From NCBI GenBank assembly GCA_965219705.1, contig OZ244789.1, positions 992,001 to 1,056,000 on the forward strand: DNA of 64,000 nt, written 5' to 3'. The translations under genes were made by a program, and so were the position numbers. A model generated the notes under the pieces. The model was not told where the DNA came from. It was given only the letters and a program-made list of their open reading frames with translations, and did not search any database. The stretch comes from JAJECS01 sp965219705 (lineage in GTDB: Bacteria; Chloroflexota; UBA11872). Below are positions 33,030-41,979 of the stretch, one piece after another; position 1 is the first letter of the stretch, and every line of letters starts with the position of its first letter.

Positions 33030-33206
33030 GCAACGCGGGCGCGCGGCGGCGCGTCCGTATACCTGACAAGGGCGGGAGAGTTTAGCACCCGTCCTTGTGC
33101 AGGCCGGCGGCGGATACTCCGCCCGCCGTGCGGCAACGCGTCCCACGGCGTTGCGCCCCGCGCCCGGCCGCGCGCCTGGTGCTAGCGTGGCGCCTGAGGA
33201 GGCCGG

Positions 33207-33428
33207 ATGGCACTGACTGAACAGCAAGCCCGGGAGCTGCGCAGCCTGGTGGCGAGCTGGAATCGCGCGTCGATGGCGGTCGGCGAGCTGCTGCGCGACG
33301 GCGCCGCCACGCCGGACGGCATCGACATGCAGACGCTGCGCGACGCCACCGACCGGCGCGCCCAGGCCGAGCATCTGCTGATCGACTTCTGGATCAGCGC
33401 CGCGCAGGACGAACGCGGCCGCGGTTAG
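33207..33428 (+). CDS. Hypothetical small helical protein
   Basis: A 73-residue protein, mostly helical and charged (ELRSLVASWNRASMAVGELL ... AEHLLIDFWISAAQ), with no cysteine, signal or membrane segment. I do not recognise it. The ATG at 33207 is preceded by GAGGCCGG, an acceptable ribosome site, and codon usage is like that of the surrounding genes. It lies 45 bases before folC and might be in the same transcript. Confidence 0.55.
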   Translation: MALTEQQARELRSLVASWNRASMAVGELLRDGAATPDGIDMQTLRDATDRRAQAEHLLIDFWISAAQDERGRG

Positions 33429-33472
33429 CCGGCAGGCGCACCGCGCATGTTAGGACCGACGGGAGTATCCAG

Positions 33473-34840
33473 GTGATGGATGACGGTGGCCCGGCGTCGG
33501 TCGCGGCGGTCGGAGAGGCGGAGCTGGCGGCCGGTCATGCCGCCGCCGCCTACATCAACGGCCTGATCCGCGGCCCCGCCGGCCCGACGCGGCCGCGCGC
33601 GCGGGCGGAACAGCGACAGCGGGGGCGGGAGCGCATGGAGCGGATGCGCCGCTTTCTGGACACGCTGGGCAACCCGCAGGCCGGCCTGCCCGTGGCGCTG
33701 GTGGCGGGCACCTCGGGCAAGGGCTCGGTCGCGGTCAAGATCGCCGAGGGGCTCCGGGCGTCCGGCTATGCGACCGGCCTACACGTCACGCCGTATCTGC
33801 AAACGCCGCTGGAGAAGTTCTGGCTCGACGGGCGGCTGGCCCGGCCCGGCGAATTGGCCGACCTGGCGGCGTGGATTCGACCGGCCATCGAGCGCGCCGA
33901 TCCCCGGCAACCACCGACCTACGGCATGGTCTGGGTGGCGCTGACGTTTGAGTATTTCCGCCGCGCGGGGGTCGATGCGCTGGTCCTGGAGGTCGGCGCG
34001 GGCGGACGGTTCGATCTCACCAACGTCGCCGAGCCGATCCTCAGCGTGATCACGACGGTCGGGCTGGACCACGAGAAGAGCCTGGGGCCGTCGCTGGCCG
34101 ACATCGCCTGGCACAAGGCCGGCGTGGCGCGGCCCGGAGTGCCCACGATCATCGGCGATATGCCGGCGTCGGCGCGGGCGGTGGTCCTCGACGAACTGCA
34201 CCGCGCCGGCGCGCCCCTGATCGAAACGCAGGCGACCGCCCCCGTCGATTTCCGCGCGACGAACGATCGGCTGGCCGGAGTCGCGCTCGAGGCGCTCGCG
34301 GCGGGCGGATTCACGCGACTCGACCACGCGGCGCGCGAAGCCGCGCGAGCGGCCGCCCTGCCCGGACGCTATGAACGCATGCCGTTCAACGGGGGCGCCG
34401 CGGTGATCCTCGACGGCGCCCACAACCCCGACAAGGCCCGCGCCCTGGCGGCGCTGTGGCGGCGCGAATCCCCGGACGGCGGCGTGCTCGTGGCCGGCAC
34501 GGTGGGCTACCGATCACCGGGCGCGGTCCTGGCGCCGCTGTGGCCAACGGTCCAAACGTGGATCGCCACCGAGCCCCAGGTGCTGGGCAAGCCGCCCACA
34601 CCCGCCGCGCTTGCCGCCCGCGCCGGCAGCGACGCCGGGGCGCCGCCCGCGGCCGCCGAGCCCGACCCGCTGCGGGCGCTGGACCGCGCCCTGGCCATCT
34701 GTCCGCCCGGCGGACGCGTGCTCGTCGCGGGGTCGCTGTACCTGGCCGGCAACCTCCGGTCGCGCTGGTATCCAACGGAGGAGGTTGAGCGGCAGCGCAC
34801 CATGTGGCCGCTGCGCCATACTGCGAATGGCGATGAATGA
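33473..34840 (+). CDS. folC: Folylpolyglutamate synthase/dihydrofolate synthase-like Mur ligase
   Basis: A 455-residue Mur-ligase-fold enzyme that adds glutamate to folates (and in many bacteria makes dihydrofolate). Motifs: ALVAGTSGKGSVAVKIAEGL (P-loop), EVGAGGRFDLTNV, ITTVGLDHEKSLG and VILDGAHNPDKARAL. It has an N-terminal extension of about 70 residues before the P-loop, longer than E. coli FolC. GTG at 33473 fits the GGGAG site; the ATG three bases on is an alternative. The last 14 bases overlap the next gene. The C-terminal domain has an Ala/Pro-rich insertion. Confidence 0.88.
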   Translation: MMDDGGPASVAAVGEAELAAGHAAAAYINGLIRGPAGPTRPRARAEQRQRGRERMERMRRFLDTLGNPQAGLPVALVAGTSGKGSVAVKIAEGLRASGYATGLHVTPYLQTPLEKFWLDGRLARPGELADLAAWIRPAIERADPRQPPTYGMVWVALTFEYFRRAGVDALVLEVGAGGRFDLTNVAEPILSVITTVGLDHEKSLGPSLADIAWHKAGVARPGVPTIIGDMPASARAVVLDELHRAGAPLIETQATAPVDFRATNDRLAGVALEALAAGGFTRLDHAAREAARAAALPGRYERMPFNGGAAVILDGAHNPDKARALAALWRRESPDGGVLVAGTVGYRSPGAVLAPLWPTVQTWIATEPQVLGKPPTPAALAARAGSDAGAPPAAAEPDPLRALDRALAICPPGGRVLVAGSLYLAGNLRSRWYPTEEVERQRTMWPLRHTANGDE

Positions 34841-35267
34841 CGAGCCAGAACTGCCGCAGGGCGACGAAGCCGAAGAGCCGGAGCTTCGCCGGTACACGCT
34901 GAGCGAGGCCAACGCGCTGCTGGCCGAGGCGCGGCCGGTGCTGGCGAAGCTGCGCCGTATCTGGCTCGAAGCCGACCCCGACCGCCAGGCATTCGAGCGC
35001 GTGCAGGAATCCGACGCCGGCGCGGTGGACGTCAGCCTGGCCCATCAACGGCTGATCGCCGGGCTGTGGGACGTGCAGCCGCTGGTGGCCTGGCTGCGCG
35101 CCCGCGACATCCTCCTGCGTGACCCCGCCACCGGGTTGATCGACTTCCTCTCGGAGCTCGACGGCGAGGACTGCTATCTCTGCTGGCGGCTGGGCGAGGA
35201 GGACATCGCCTACTGGCACGGCACCGACGAGGGCTTCGACAACCGCAAGCCGTTGCCCGGCGTATAG
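34827..35267 (+). CDS. DUF2203 domain protein
   Basis: A 146-residue acidic protein. The central segment RYTLSEANALLAEARPVLAKLR and the C-terminal EDCYLCWRLGEEDIAYWHGTDEGFDNRKPL are characteristic of DUF2203, a family of unknown function widespread in Chloroflexota, Firmicutes and Deinococcus relatives. The family ends with the same WHxxxxGFxxRxPL signature seen here. ATG at 34827 or 34833 begins inside the folC gene, so the two are probably translated together. Confidence 0.85.
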   Translation: MAMNDEPELPQGDEAEEPELRRYTLSEANALLAEARPVLAKLRRIWLEADPDRQAFERVQESDAGAVDVSLAHQRLIAGLWDVQPLVAWLRARDILLRDPATGLIDFLSELDGEDCYLCWRLGEEDIAYWHGTDEGFDNRKPLPGV

Positions 35268-35693
35268 CTCGTCCCTTTCCAAAGGTGGAGCGACGGGCGG
35301 CGCGCGTCTCGCCCGGTGCAACGGCCCCTGGCAGCGGGAACGCCCTCGGGTCTCTTCTCCCCTGATGGGAAATGGTGAAGATGGTGGGGATCGCCCGCCG
35401 GTGACCGCGGCCGCTGGGGACGATGGGGCGGTGCGTCGACGAGGCCTGTCACCCTAACCCCCGTATCGCGGTACGGGGCAGGCTCTGGCCCGCGCCCATC
35501 AAGGGCGAGGGGACCGGACGTCCTGGACCCCATCCAAGGGAGAGAGGATTGACGCGATGGCGGCGGCGTGTGGCGTTGCACTGCCTGGGGTCGATCAACG
35601 CGACCCGCGACAGGTCGGAGAATCCGGCTGGCCCAGAGCGCGGCCCGAGTGCCACCATGCAGCATGTCATGGCGCCGCTCGGGGGTGATGCGA
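35268..35693. other. Intergenic region with palindromic repeats
   Basis: No gene is recognised in these 426 bases. They contain several G/C-rich inverted repeats, notably CCCCGTA pairing with TACGGGG at 35459-35478, and two variants of a CCCATCAAGGG-like phrase around 35505-35550. A related hairpin lies at 36974-36994. They look like a second dispersed palindromic family. The promoter of the dioxygenase gene must be here but I could not identify it. Confidence 0.5.
35459..35478. repeat. Inverted repeat CCCCGTA/TACGGGG
   Basis: A 7-bp stem with a six-base loop in the long gap before the dioxygenase gene; it is part of a dispersed C/G-rich repeat also seen near 36974. Confidence 0.45.
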
Positions 35694-36917
35694 ATGTCGT
35701 CGAGCAGTCGGGCGCAGTTGATGCGCGATGGATATCTGGTCAAACGCGACGTGATCCCGCCGGGCGACCTGGCGTCGCTGCGCGTGACTTTCGAGACGCT
35801 GCTCGAGCGGCAGAAAGCAGTCTGGCGGCAGGATCGGGCGCCTGAGGATCCGCCGGGCGGTCTCTGGGACACCGCGCCGCAACCGCGCCTGGGCAACACC
35901 GAGACGTTCATCGATGCGGATACGGCCGAGGCGGTGGAGCTCTGGGTATCGGAGCCGATTCGCGGTCTGGCCACCGAGCTGCTCCAGGATGAGCATGCCG
36001 GGGTGAGCGCGATGCAGATGATGTGCAACCCCACCTACGACTATGGACCAGCGCCGTGGCACCGCGACATCCATCCCATCGACATGGGGCCGATGCAGAC
36101 GATGCAGGACAGCCTGGCGGAAGACGGGCCAAGCTACGTGCAGTGGAATGTTCCGCTGTACGACGACAGCGTCTTTTGGATCGTGCCGGGCAGCCACACG
36201 CGGATCAACAGCGAGGCCGAGAACCGCAGCCTGCTGGAGAACAGCCGCGTCCCGATTCCCGGCGGCGAGCAGGTCGAGCTGCGCGCGGGCGACGTGCTGG
36301 TCTACGTCAACTACCTGATGCACTGGGGCAGCCGCTACACGCGCGAGCCCACGCGCCGCACGTTACACGGGGGACACACGATCTATCCCTACTGGGTGGA
36401 CCTGGACTTCACGCGGCATCTCTCGGCCGAGACGCGGGCGTGGTTCGAGCTCTGGGCCGCGCGCACGGCCAAGCTCAAGAACGACACCGAGCGCGCGCTG
36501 CGGGCCGTGCTGGACCGCGACGCGAGGGCCTACGCGGAAGCGCTGGAGGCGCTGCGGCCCGGCGCGGGCAAGGCCAGCAAGCTGCAACTCACGATCTGGC
36601 TCTGCAAGGCCGCCATGCACATTCACAACCTCAAGCGGCCGGACTTCGCGAGCCTGCCGCCCGAGTTTCGCCGCCGCGCCGAATCCAATCACGCGATCAG
36701 CCTCAACTGGGGGCCGGCATTCGCCGAGCGGTTCACCAAACCGGAAGCCGCCACGATCTGGCGTCGGTTCGGCGCCATCGAGGACCGACTCCTGGCCCCG
36801 GACGGCGAGGACTACGTGCCCGGCTATCAATCGGGTCCGATTCCCTACAACCTGGAGCGAATGCGCGCCGGCTTTACCGTCGAGGCCTTCGTCGCAAGCT
36901 GGGATCACGCGACGTAG
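35694..36917 (+). CDS. Phytanoyl-CoA dioxygenase family protein
   Basis: A 407-residue Fe(II)/2-oxoglutarate-dependent dioxygenase-like protein. The metal site is WHRDIHP (HxD, near residue 123) with a distal histidine in the block LMHWGSRYT or RRTLHGGHT, followed by an arginine for 2-oxoglutarate. The phrase FWIVPGSHTRINSEAENR is typical of the PhyH family. ATG at 35694 follows GGGGG at 8-9 bases; the frame extends to 35568 without family features. The second half (residues 240-407) is helical and extends beyond the catalytic core. Substrate unknown; this family is expanded in some marine bacteria. Confidence 0.85.
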   Translation: MSSSSRAQLMRDGYLVKRDVIPPGDLASLRVTFETLLERQKAVWRQDRAPEDPPGGLWDTAPQPRLGNTETFIDADTAEAVELWVSEPIRGLATELLQDEHAGVSAMQMMCNPTYDYGPAPWHRDIHPIDMGPMQTMQDSLAEDGPSYVQWNVPLYDDSVFWIVPGSHTRINSEAENRSLLENSRVPIPGGEQVELRAGDVLVYVNYLMHWGSRYTREPTRRTLHGGHTIYPYWVDLDFTRHLSAETRAWFELWAARTAKLKNDTERALRAVLDRDARAYAEALEALRPGAGKASKLQLTIWLCKAAMHIHNLKRPDFASLPPEFRRRAESNHAISLNWGPAFAERFTKPEAATIWRRFGAIEDRLLAPDGEDYVPGYQSGPIPYNLERMRAGFTVEAFVASWDHAT

Positions 36918-36973
36918 GCAGCGAGAAGGACGCCCGGACCACGCACGGGCGGGACAATCACCCTCACCTCAAT

Positions 36974-36994
36974 CCTCTCCCATCAAGGGAGAGG
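36974..36994. repeat. Hairpin CCTCTCCC/GGGAGAGG
   Basis: An 8-bp perfect stem with loop ATCAA, about 55 bases after the dioxygenase stop. It could act as a terminator but lacks a T run; similar phrases around 35505-35550 suggest a dispersed repeat. Confidence 0.5.
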
Positions 36995-37183
36995 AGGCCG
37001 GACGGCGCGCGGTGTTCCAGCCGGCGCCCACCAGGGACGGCCCGACACGCACGCCGGGGTGTGATCCGTCAGGCGGCCACAAGGGCCGCCTCTCCACGGA
37101 ACCGAAGCTGTGGCTCAGGGTGCGGCTTGCGACTGCATGCTCGCGACGCCTGAGGCCGTGGCCGTACTCTGCAAGGCGTCCCC

Positions 37184-37264
<81 letters not shown>

Positions 37265-37454
37265 CCGCGGAGGCTGACGGGCGGACACTCGCGTCCGCCC
37301 ACGCCTCACGGTAGAGAGCGTTCTACCGGGGAATGGATCGGTGGGCCTGAAACGGAACAGGCGGGAGCGCCTGGGGTAGGGTGGCGGAGACCACCCCGGC
37401 TGCTTGCAAAGCAGGTCAGAGAGATCAGCGGATCGCGAGACGGATGAGCAAGAG

Positions 37455-39197
37455 ATGACGAGGCCGTACAGCGACGAGCTGATCCGGCGCCAATTGCGCT
37501 TGGGTGAGGACAACGGCTGGGAGTTCAAGGAAGTCGAGTTCCGCGGCGACCAACCGGCCCGGCAGCACCGTGACGACTGGGCCGACGAGGTCGCCGCCTT
37601 TGCCAACGCCCGTGGCGGTGTGCTTCTGCTTGGCGTCACCGATGGCGGCGAGGTTCCGGGCATGTCCCGAGAGCGCCTGGACGCACTGGAACGAATCGTC
37701 GGGGAGATCTGCAGGGACTCCATCAAGCCGGCGATACGGGTGCAGGCATACCGTAGCGAGCTGGACGAGCGATCCTTCCTGCTGATCTCGATTCCCGAGG
37801 GGCATGCCCAGCACGACAGCTCCGGCGGGAGCTACATTCGCGTCGGCAGTTCGAAGCAGCCGATGGCGTCCGACGAGCGGATGCGTCTGGCGCAACGGCG
37901 AGGCCAAGCCCGCTTCACCGGCGTCGACGAGCAGACGGTGGCCGCCACCGGGTTCGCCACGCTCGACGAGCGCCTGTGGAAGCCGCTGCTGAGCGCCGAG
38001 AGTTTAGCCGCTCCAGAAGTGGGACTGGAGAAGCTCGGGCTGCTCACGACCGATGAACATGGCGCTACCCGGGCCACGGTAGCGGGCGTGCTGGTCTGCA
38101 CGGAGGAGCCGGAGCGGTTTCTCCCGAACGCCGTCATCATTGCCGTGCGTTACCGGGGCACTGACCGAGCATCCGGACAAATCGACGCGCAGGAAATCAG
38201 CGGGCCGATCAACCGCCAGATCACGCAGGCGCTCACATTCGCAGCGCGCAACATGCGCGTTGGCGCACGTAAGGCTCCTGCCCGCGAGAATCTGCCTGAA
38301 TACAGCGTCCGAGCGCTCTTCGAGGGTGTAGTCAACGCGGTGGTGCACCGCGACTATTCAATCAGCGGGAGCCGGACCCGGCTGTCGATGTTCGCCGACC
38401 GGCTCGAAATCTGGTCTCCGGGCTCTCTCCCGAACAATCTGACACTCGATAGCATGGGAGAACGGCAATCGACCCGGAACGAGGTGCTGACGTCGGTGCT
38501 CGGCAGGATGAACGCCAGCGGAATTGAAGGCGCCGGAGGCAGGCAGTACTTCATTGAGCGGCGCGGCGACGGCGTCCCGATCATCCGCCGCGAGACAAAG
38601 GAGCTCACTGGTCAGGAGCCCGAGTTCCGCCTGATCGACGACTCGGAACTCTGCCTCACGATACCGGCCGCCGAGTCCGATTCAGGGCCGGCAACCGTCA
38701 TCATCACGGTGCGCCGGGAAGGTAGGCCCCTTGCGGACGCGGACGTTCTGGCGCTGTTTCCGAACAAGACATGGAAGCGTGAGTCCACGGACACGCACGG
38801 AGAAGCGCGCCTTGAACTGCACTCGGTGCATCTGCCGATGACGGTGTTCGTCGCCGCCGAACTCTGCGCCGCATATGTCGAGCGGGAATGGATCCCGGCG
38901 GAACGCGCTCTCGCCATCGAGCTGGCCGAACTGCCCGGCGGCGGTTCGGTCGTGTTCGCAGAAGCGACAGGTCACATCCCGGGCCTCATGGGCCGCCTCA
39001 ACCCAATCCTTGATACGAGCAACCGGACATACCTCTACGCTTCCAACATCGCCATAAACGGGGGACGGCAACAGCCAGTCTCGTTCGTCCCAGGCAAGGA
39101 GAACCTGCGCCTGACAGACGCGAACGGCAACGACTTGCTCGTGCGCGTGGCCGCGATTTCCGGACGGTCGTCGATCCTCGAGTACCTCCCCAACTGA
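37455..39197 (+). CDS. AlbA/Schlafen-like ATP-binding protein with extra C-terminal beta domain
   Basis: A 580-residue protein. The N-terminal AlbA_2-type domain (about 1-150) has EFKEVEFRGD and EVAAFANARGGVLLLGVTD, the fold of DNA-binding transcription regulators and some Schlafen-like nucleases. The middle matches the RecG-like ATP-binding module seen with it: SVRALFEGVVNAVVHRDYSI, RLEIWSPGSLPNNL, STRNEVLTSVLG. The last 190 residues form a beta-rich unit (ATVIITVRREGRPLADADV, THGEARLELHSVHL), resembling carboxypeptidase-regulatory or Ig-like folds, not usual here. It lies downstream of tRNA-Leu, a frequent insertion site. A stress or defence role is possible but unproven. The start ATG at 37455 is chosen; the frame opens at 37404. 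Confidence 0.75.
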   Translation: MTRPYSDELIRRQLRLGEDNGWEFKEVEFRGDQPARQHRDDWADEVAAFANARGGVLLLGVTDGGEVPGMSRERLDALERIVGEICRDSIKPAIRVQAYRSELDERSFLLISIPEGHAQHDSSGGSYIRVGSSKQPMASDERMRLAQRRGQARFTGVDEQTVAATGFATLDERLWKPLLSAESLAAPEVGLEKLGLLTTDEHGATRATVAGVLVCTEEPERFLPNAVIIAVRYRGTDRASGQIDAQEISGPINRQITQALTFAARNMRVGARKAPARENLPEYSVRALFEGVVNAVVHRDYSISGSRTRLSMFADRLEIWSPGSLPNNLTLDSMGERQSTRNEVLTSVLGRMNASGIEGAGGRQYFIERRGDGVPIIRRETKELTGQEPEFRLIDDSELCLTIPAAESDSGPATVIITVRREGRPLADADVLALFPNKTWKRESTDTHGEARLELHSVHLPMTVFVAAELCAAYVEREWIPAERALAIELAELPGGGSVVFAEATGHIPGLMGRLNPILDTSNRTYLYASNIAINGGRQQPVSFVPGKENLRLTDANGNDLLVRVAAISGRSSILEYLPN

Positions 39198-39290
39198 GGC
39201 GACGCTGGGGGTAGACAAGAACCTACAGCGTCACAACCAACTCGAGAGTTCGCCGTGCAGTACGCGTAGGCCCACCCCATCGTGCGCAGC

Positions 39291-40028
39291 TCAGGCCGGA
39301 TCGCCGCCGAACTCGCGGTTGACGCGCTCGTATTCGTCGGGGCTGCCGATGTCGAACCAGCGTCCCTGGAACACGTGGCCGATCACGCATCGCCGGGTAT
39401 GCAGCCATTCCATGGCCGACCCGAGCTTGTCGGGACTGCCGCCGTCATCCAGGTAGGCGTCGAAGTCGGCCAGGTTCGCGCGCGGTATGCCATAGATGGT
39501 GGTCGCGGCGAGCGTCGACCGTGGAGCGGACGGCTTCTCGACGAACGAAATGATCCGACCATGGTCGTCCAGCTCGACGATGCCGTAGCGTGGCGCCAGC
39601 TCGGGGGACTCGACGTCGTACAGCCCCACCACGATGTCGCTGCCGGCCCGCGCCGCCAGCGGCCGGAGATCAAAGTCGAATACGTTGTCACCGGCCACGA
39701 TGATCAGATCGTCGTTGGGGTCTGACGTGTCCAAGAAATACTTGATGTCGCCGATGGAGCCCAGCTTGGCCGCTTCGCTGGTGGTCTGATCGTTGTGCAG
39801 CGTCAGGCGCGGTGCCAGCTCATGCGCCGCGGCCCAGTCGACAAATTGGGAAAAGAAGGCCGCGTGGGTGATCACATGGATCTGCTCGAGCTCGGGGATG
39901 GCTGCCAGCCGCTCCACCACAAAGTCCATGCTGCAGCGCGAGCCGATGGGCAGCAGGTGCTTAGGTCGAGCACGGGCGAGATCGCCCAGGCGCGTGGCCC
40001 AGCCCGCCGCGAGGATCAGCGCTTGCAT
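39291..40028 (-). CDS. Nucleotidyltransferase (sugar-1-phosphate type)
   Basis: A 245-residue enzyme of the NTP transferase family, which makes nucleotide sugars. The N terminus MQALILAAGWATRLGDLARARPKHLLPI has the GxGTRL-type loop (here AAGWATRLG) and the PKxLLPI lysine. VAGDNVFDFDL carries the metal aspartate, and FVEKP is conserved. It is shorter than full RmlA or GlmU and lacks the left-handed beta-helix. The cognate sugar is unknown. The ATG at 40028 is used; an ATG four codons upstream is possible. It diverges from the LysM gene. Confidence 0.88.
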   Translation of the reverse strand: MQALILAAGWATRLGDLARARPKHLLPIGSRCSMDFVVERLAAIPELEQIHVITHAAFFSQFVDWAAAHELAPRLTLHNDQTTSEAAKLGSIGDIKYFLDTSDPNDDLIIVAGDNVFDFDLRPLAARAGSDIVVGLYDVESPELAPRYGIVELDDHGRIISFVEKPSAPRSTLAATTIYGIPRANLADFDAYLDDGGSPDKLGSAMEWLHTRRCVIGHVFQGRWFDIGSPDEYERVNREFGGDPA

Positions 40029-40156
40029 GGTCACGATCATAGCGCCGGCCGCAAGCGCGGGCTCGCCCGCCGTTATACTTTGCGATACCGCGAGCGAGGC
40101 TCCCCGCCGACACCCCCCTGCGGATCGGCTTCGGGGGTGAGCCGCCAGCCGGGAGA

Positions 40157-40750
40157 GTGGCGCGCGTGACCGATGCACGCCGTGAGTTGATCTTCGGAGC
40201 CCTCGGCCTCGCCATACTCGCCGTCGTGGCGGTAGTGCTGGTGACGCAGGCGTCCGAGAGCCTGCCGGGTTTCGGCGACGAGTCCCCGACGGCCGAGGCA
40301 TCCCCCGGGACAACGGTGCCGCCGCTGCCGTCGCCGACGCCCACGCCGACTCGCGCCCCAACCCCCACCCCCACGCCGTTGCCGCAGACCTACACCGTGC
40401 AGATCGGCGACACGCTGCAGCTCATCGCCGAGCGGTTCAATGTCACGGTTGAGGATCTCGCCGCCAAGAACGGCATCCTGGATCCGAACAACATCTTCGC
40501 GGGGCAGAAGCTCGAGCTGCCCCAGCCCGACGAGCGCGTGACGCCGCCAACGCCGGCGGGGCCCGAGGGCGAGGTGTACGTCGTCAAGGCCGGTGACACG
40601 CTGTTCGCCATTGCGCAAGATCTCGAAGTGAGCGTTGATGATCTGGCCGAGATCAACGAGATCGCCGATCCGTCGCAGTTGTTCGTTGGCCGCCGGCTCG
40701 TGATTCCGGAACGCCAGACGACGCCGCCGACCCCTAGGCCGTCGCCATAG
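40157..40750 (+). CDS. LysM-domain cell-wall-associated protein
   Basis: A 197-residue membrane-anchored protein. A single transmembrane segment at about residues 13-30 (IFGALGLAILAVVAVVLV) leads to a Pro/Thr linker and then two LysM domains: one beginning TYTVQIGDTLQLIAERFNV and another VYVVKAGDTLFAIAQDLEV. LysM repeats bind peptidoglycan or chitin-type glycans. No hydrolase domain follows. It starts with GTG at 40157, with a later GTG as an alternative. Confidence 0.88.
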   Translation: MARVTDARRELIFGALGLAILAVVAVVLVTQASESLPGFGDESPTAEASPGTTVPPLPSPTPTPTRAPTPTPTPLPQTYTVQIGDTLQLIAERFNVTVEDLAAKNGILDPNNIFAGQKLELPQPDERVTPPTPAGPEGEVYVVKAGDTLFAIAQDLEVSVDDLAEINEIADPSQLFVGRRLVIPERQTTPPTPRPSP

Positions 40751-40863
40751 ACGCTCAGCCGGCGATGAGGGTTTCAGATTCCTCGTGGCCCTCGGAACGA
40801 CAAACGAGGGGCACGGATCGGGGGCTTGCAAATTCCGCGCGCGGCGGTTGCCGCACCGACCTC

Positions 40864-40869
40864 TATAAT
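40864..40869 (+). promoter_or_regulatory. Consensus -10 box TATAAT upstream of MTHFR-C gene
   Basis: A perfect TATAAT lies 30 bases before the ATG at 40899, unusual in such GC-rich sequence. A matching -35 is not evident at 17-bp spacing (TTGCCG is 10 bases and TTGCAA over 30 bases upstream), so it may use an extended or other promoter form. Confidence 0.4.
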
Positions 40870-40898
40870 TGCGGACTGCCCGCCCTGGCACTGCGTCC

Positions 40899-41300
40899 AT
40901 GTCGATCACGACTGAGGTAATAAAGCGCGCGGCGCGCCACGCCCCGATGGAGGCGCTGACGCTCGTCGAGCGCGCGGTCAAGCGCCCACTGTTCGGCTGC
41001 CAGATGTGCGGGCACTGCATCCTGCAGGACACGGCCTTCATCTGTCCGATGGCCTGCCCGAAGGGACTCCGCGACGGGCCATGCGGCGGGACCGACATGT
41101 ACGGCATGTGTGAAACCGACCCGTCGATGCCGTGCGTGTGGCTGCGGATCTATGAACGCGCGGAGCGCCTAGGGCGCGTGGACCGGCTCATGAAGCTGCA
41201 GGACGACCTCGACTGGCGGGGCCAGGGCACGTCGACGTGGATTAGTCTCGCGAAGCGGGCGGGCGCTCGGGCGCATCCCGGGTCCCGGGAGGGGTCGTAG
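40899..41300 (+). CDS. Methylenetetrahydrofolate reductase C-terminal domain protein (MTHFR-C), stand-alone
   Basis: A 133-residue cysteine-rich protein. CQMCGHCILQDTAFICP begins a nine-cysteine array that continues MACPKGLRDGPCGG and CETDPSMPC, which is the MTHFR_C (DUF2316-like zinc/Fe-S) signature found fused to or next to MetF in some bacteria and archaea and in acetogens. Cysteine ligands may bind a cluster or zinc that couples ferredoxin or a partner reductase to the flavoenzyme. No metF is in the window. Its last 59 bases overlap the DedA gene tail to tail. Confidence 0.82.
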   Translation: MSITTEVIKRAARHAPMEALTLVERAVKRPLFGCQMCGHCILQDTAFICPMACPKGLRDGPCGGTDMYGMCETDPSMPCVWLRIYERAERLGRVDRLMKLQDDLDWRGQGTSTWISLAKRAGARAHPGSREGS

Positions 41301-41979
41301 CCGGCGAGCCGACGGGCGGCGGGGTCGCCCTGGTCCGTCGTCCGGCGCGTCGGAAGATGCGCCCCTGGAGTTGGAACAGCCCAATGGCCAGGAGCACCAC
41401 GCCGACGACGACCGCGATGCCGATCCCGATGCTGGCGTTGTCCTCGACGGTCGCGACGAGGAGCTCGTATTCGTCGCCGAGCGCCCACCCCAGGCTCATG
41501 AACACCGAGGCCCAGATGGTTGCGGAGATGGCGACCGAGGGCACGAAGAGCCGAAAGTCAACGCGCGACACGCCGCACACCAACGTCAAGATGACGCGAA
41601 AACCTGGGACCAAGCGCAGCAAGATCACCGCCCAGAACTGGTAGCGACGGATCCAGACCTCGATACGCCGCTGGCGTTCGTGGCTGAGGCGAAAGACGCC
41701 GCGGAGCCGGTTGATCAACCGCGTGCCGAAATAGCGTCCCAGCCAATACTGGATGGACGCCCCCATCGTGGCCGATCCGACGGTGACGACCAGCACGAGC
41801 AGCGGGTTCGCCTCACCGCGGGACACCTGGTAGCCCATGAGCACGATGAGCGTGTCGGCGGGCACCGGGAACGGAATGCCAACCTCTTCAATGCCCACGT
41901 ACAGGGCCAGTCCCAGGTACTGGCTGACGCCTAAGAAGGCCGACAGTGCCTCGCGGAAGGCGTCGAACCCGTCAGCCAT
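41242..41979 (-). CDS. DedA/SNARE-associated family membrane protein
   Basis: A 245-residue polytopic protein with about five to six membrane helices. EEVGIPFPVPADTLIVLMGYQ in the first third and the VPGFRVILTLVCGVSR phrase after YQFWAVILLRL are typical of DedA proteins (E/DxxxxxxP...R-x3-PG-R). DedA proteins help flip undecaprenyl phosphate or phosphatidyl lipids and support membrane potential. The C-terminal 40 residues are Arg/Pro rich and overlap the MTHFR-C gene. Its start overlaps the stop of the upstream hypothetical gene by eight bases. Confidence 0.88.
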   Translation of the reverse strand: MADGFDAFREALSAFLGVSQYLGLALYVGIEEVGIPFPVPADTLIVLMGYQVSRGEANPLLVLVVTVGSATMGASIQYWLGRYFGTRLINRLRGVFRLSHERQRRIEVWIRRYQFWAVILLRLVPGFRVILTLVCGVSRVDFRLFVPSVAISATIWASVFMSLGWALGDEYELLVATVEDNASIGIGIAVVVGVVLLAIGLFQLQGRIFRRAGRRTRATPPPVGSPATTPPGTRDAPERPPASRD

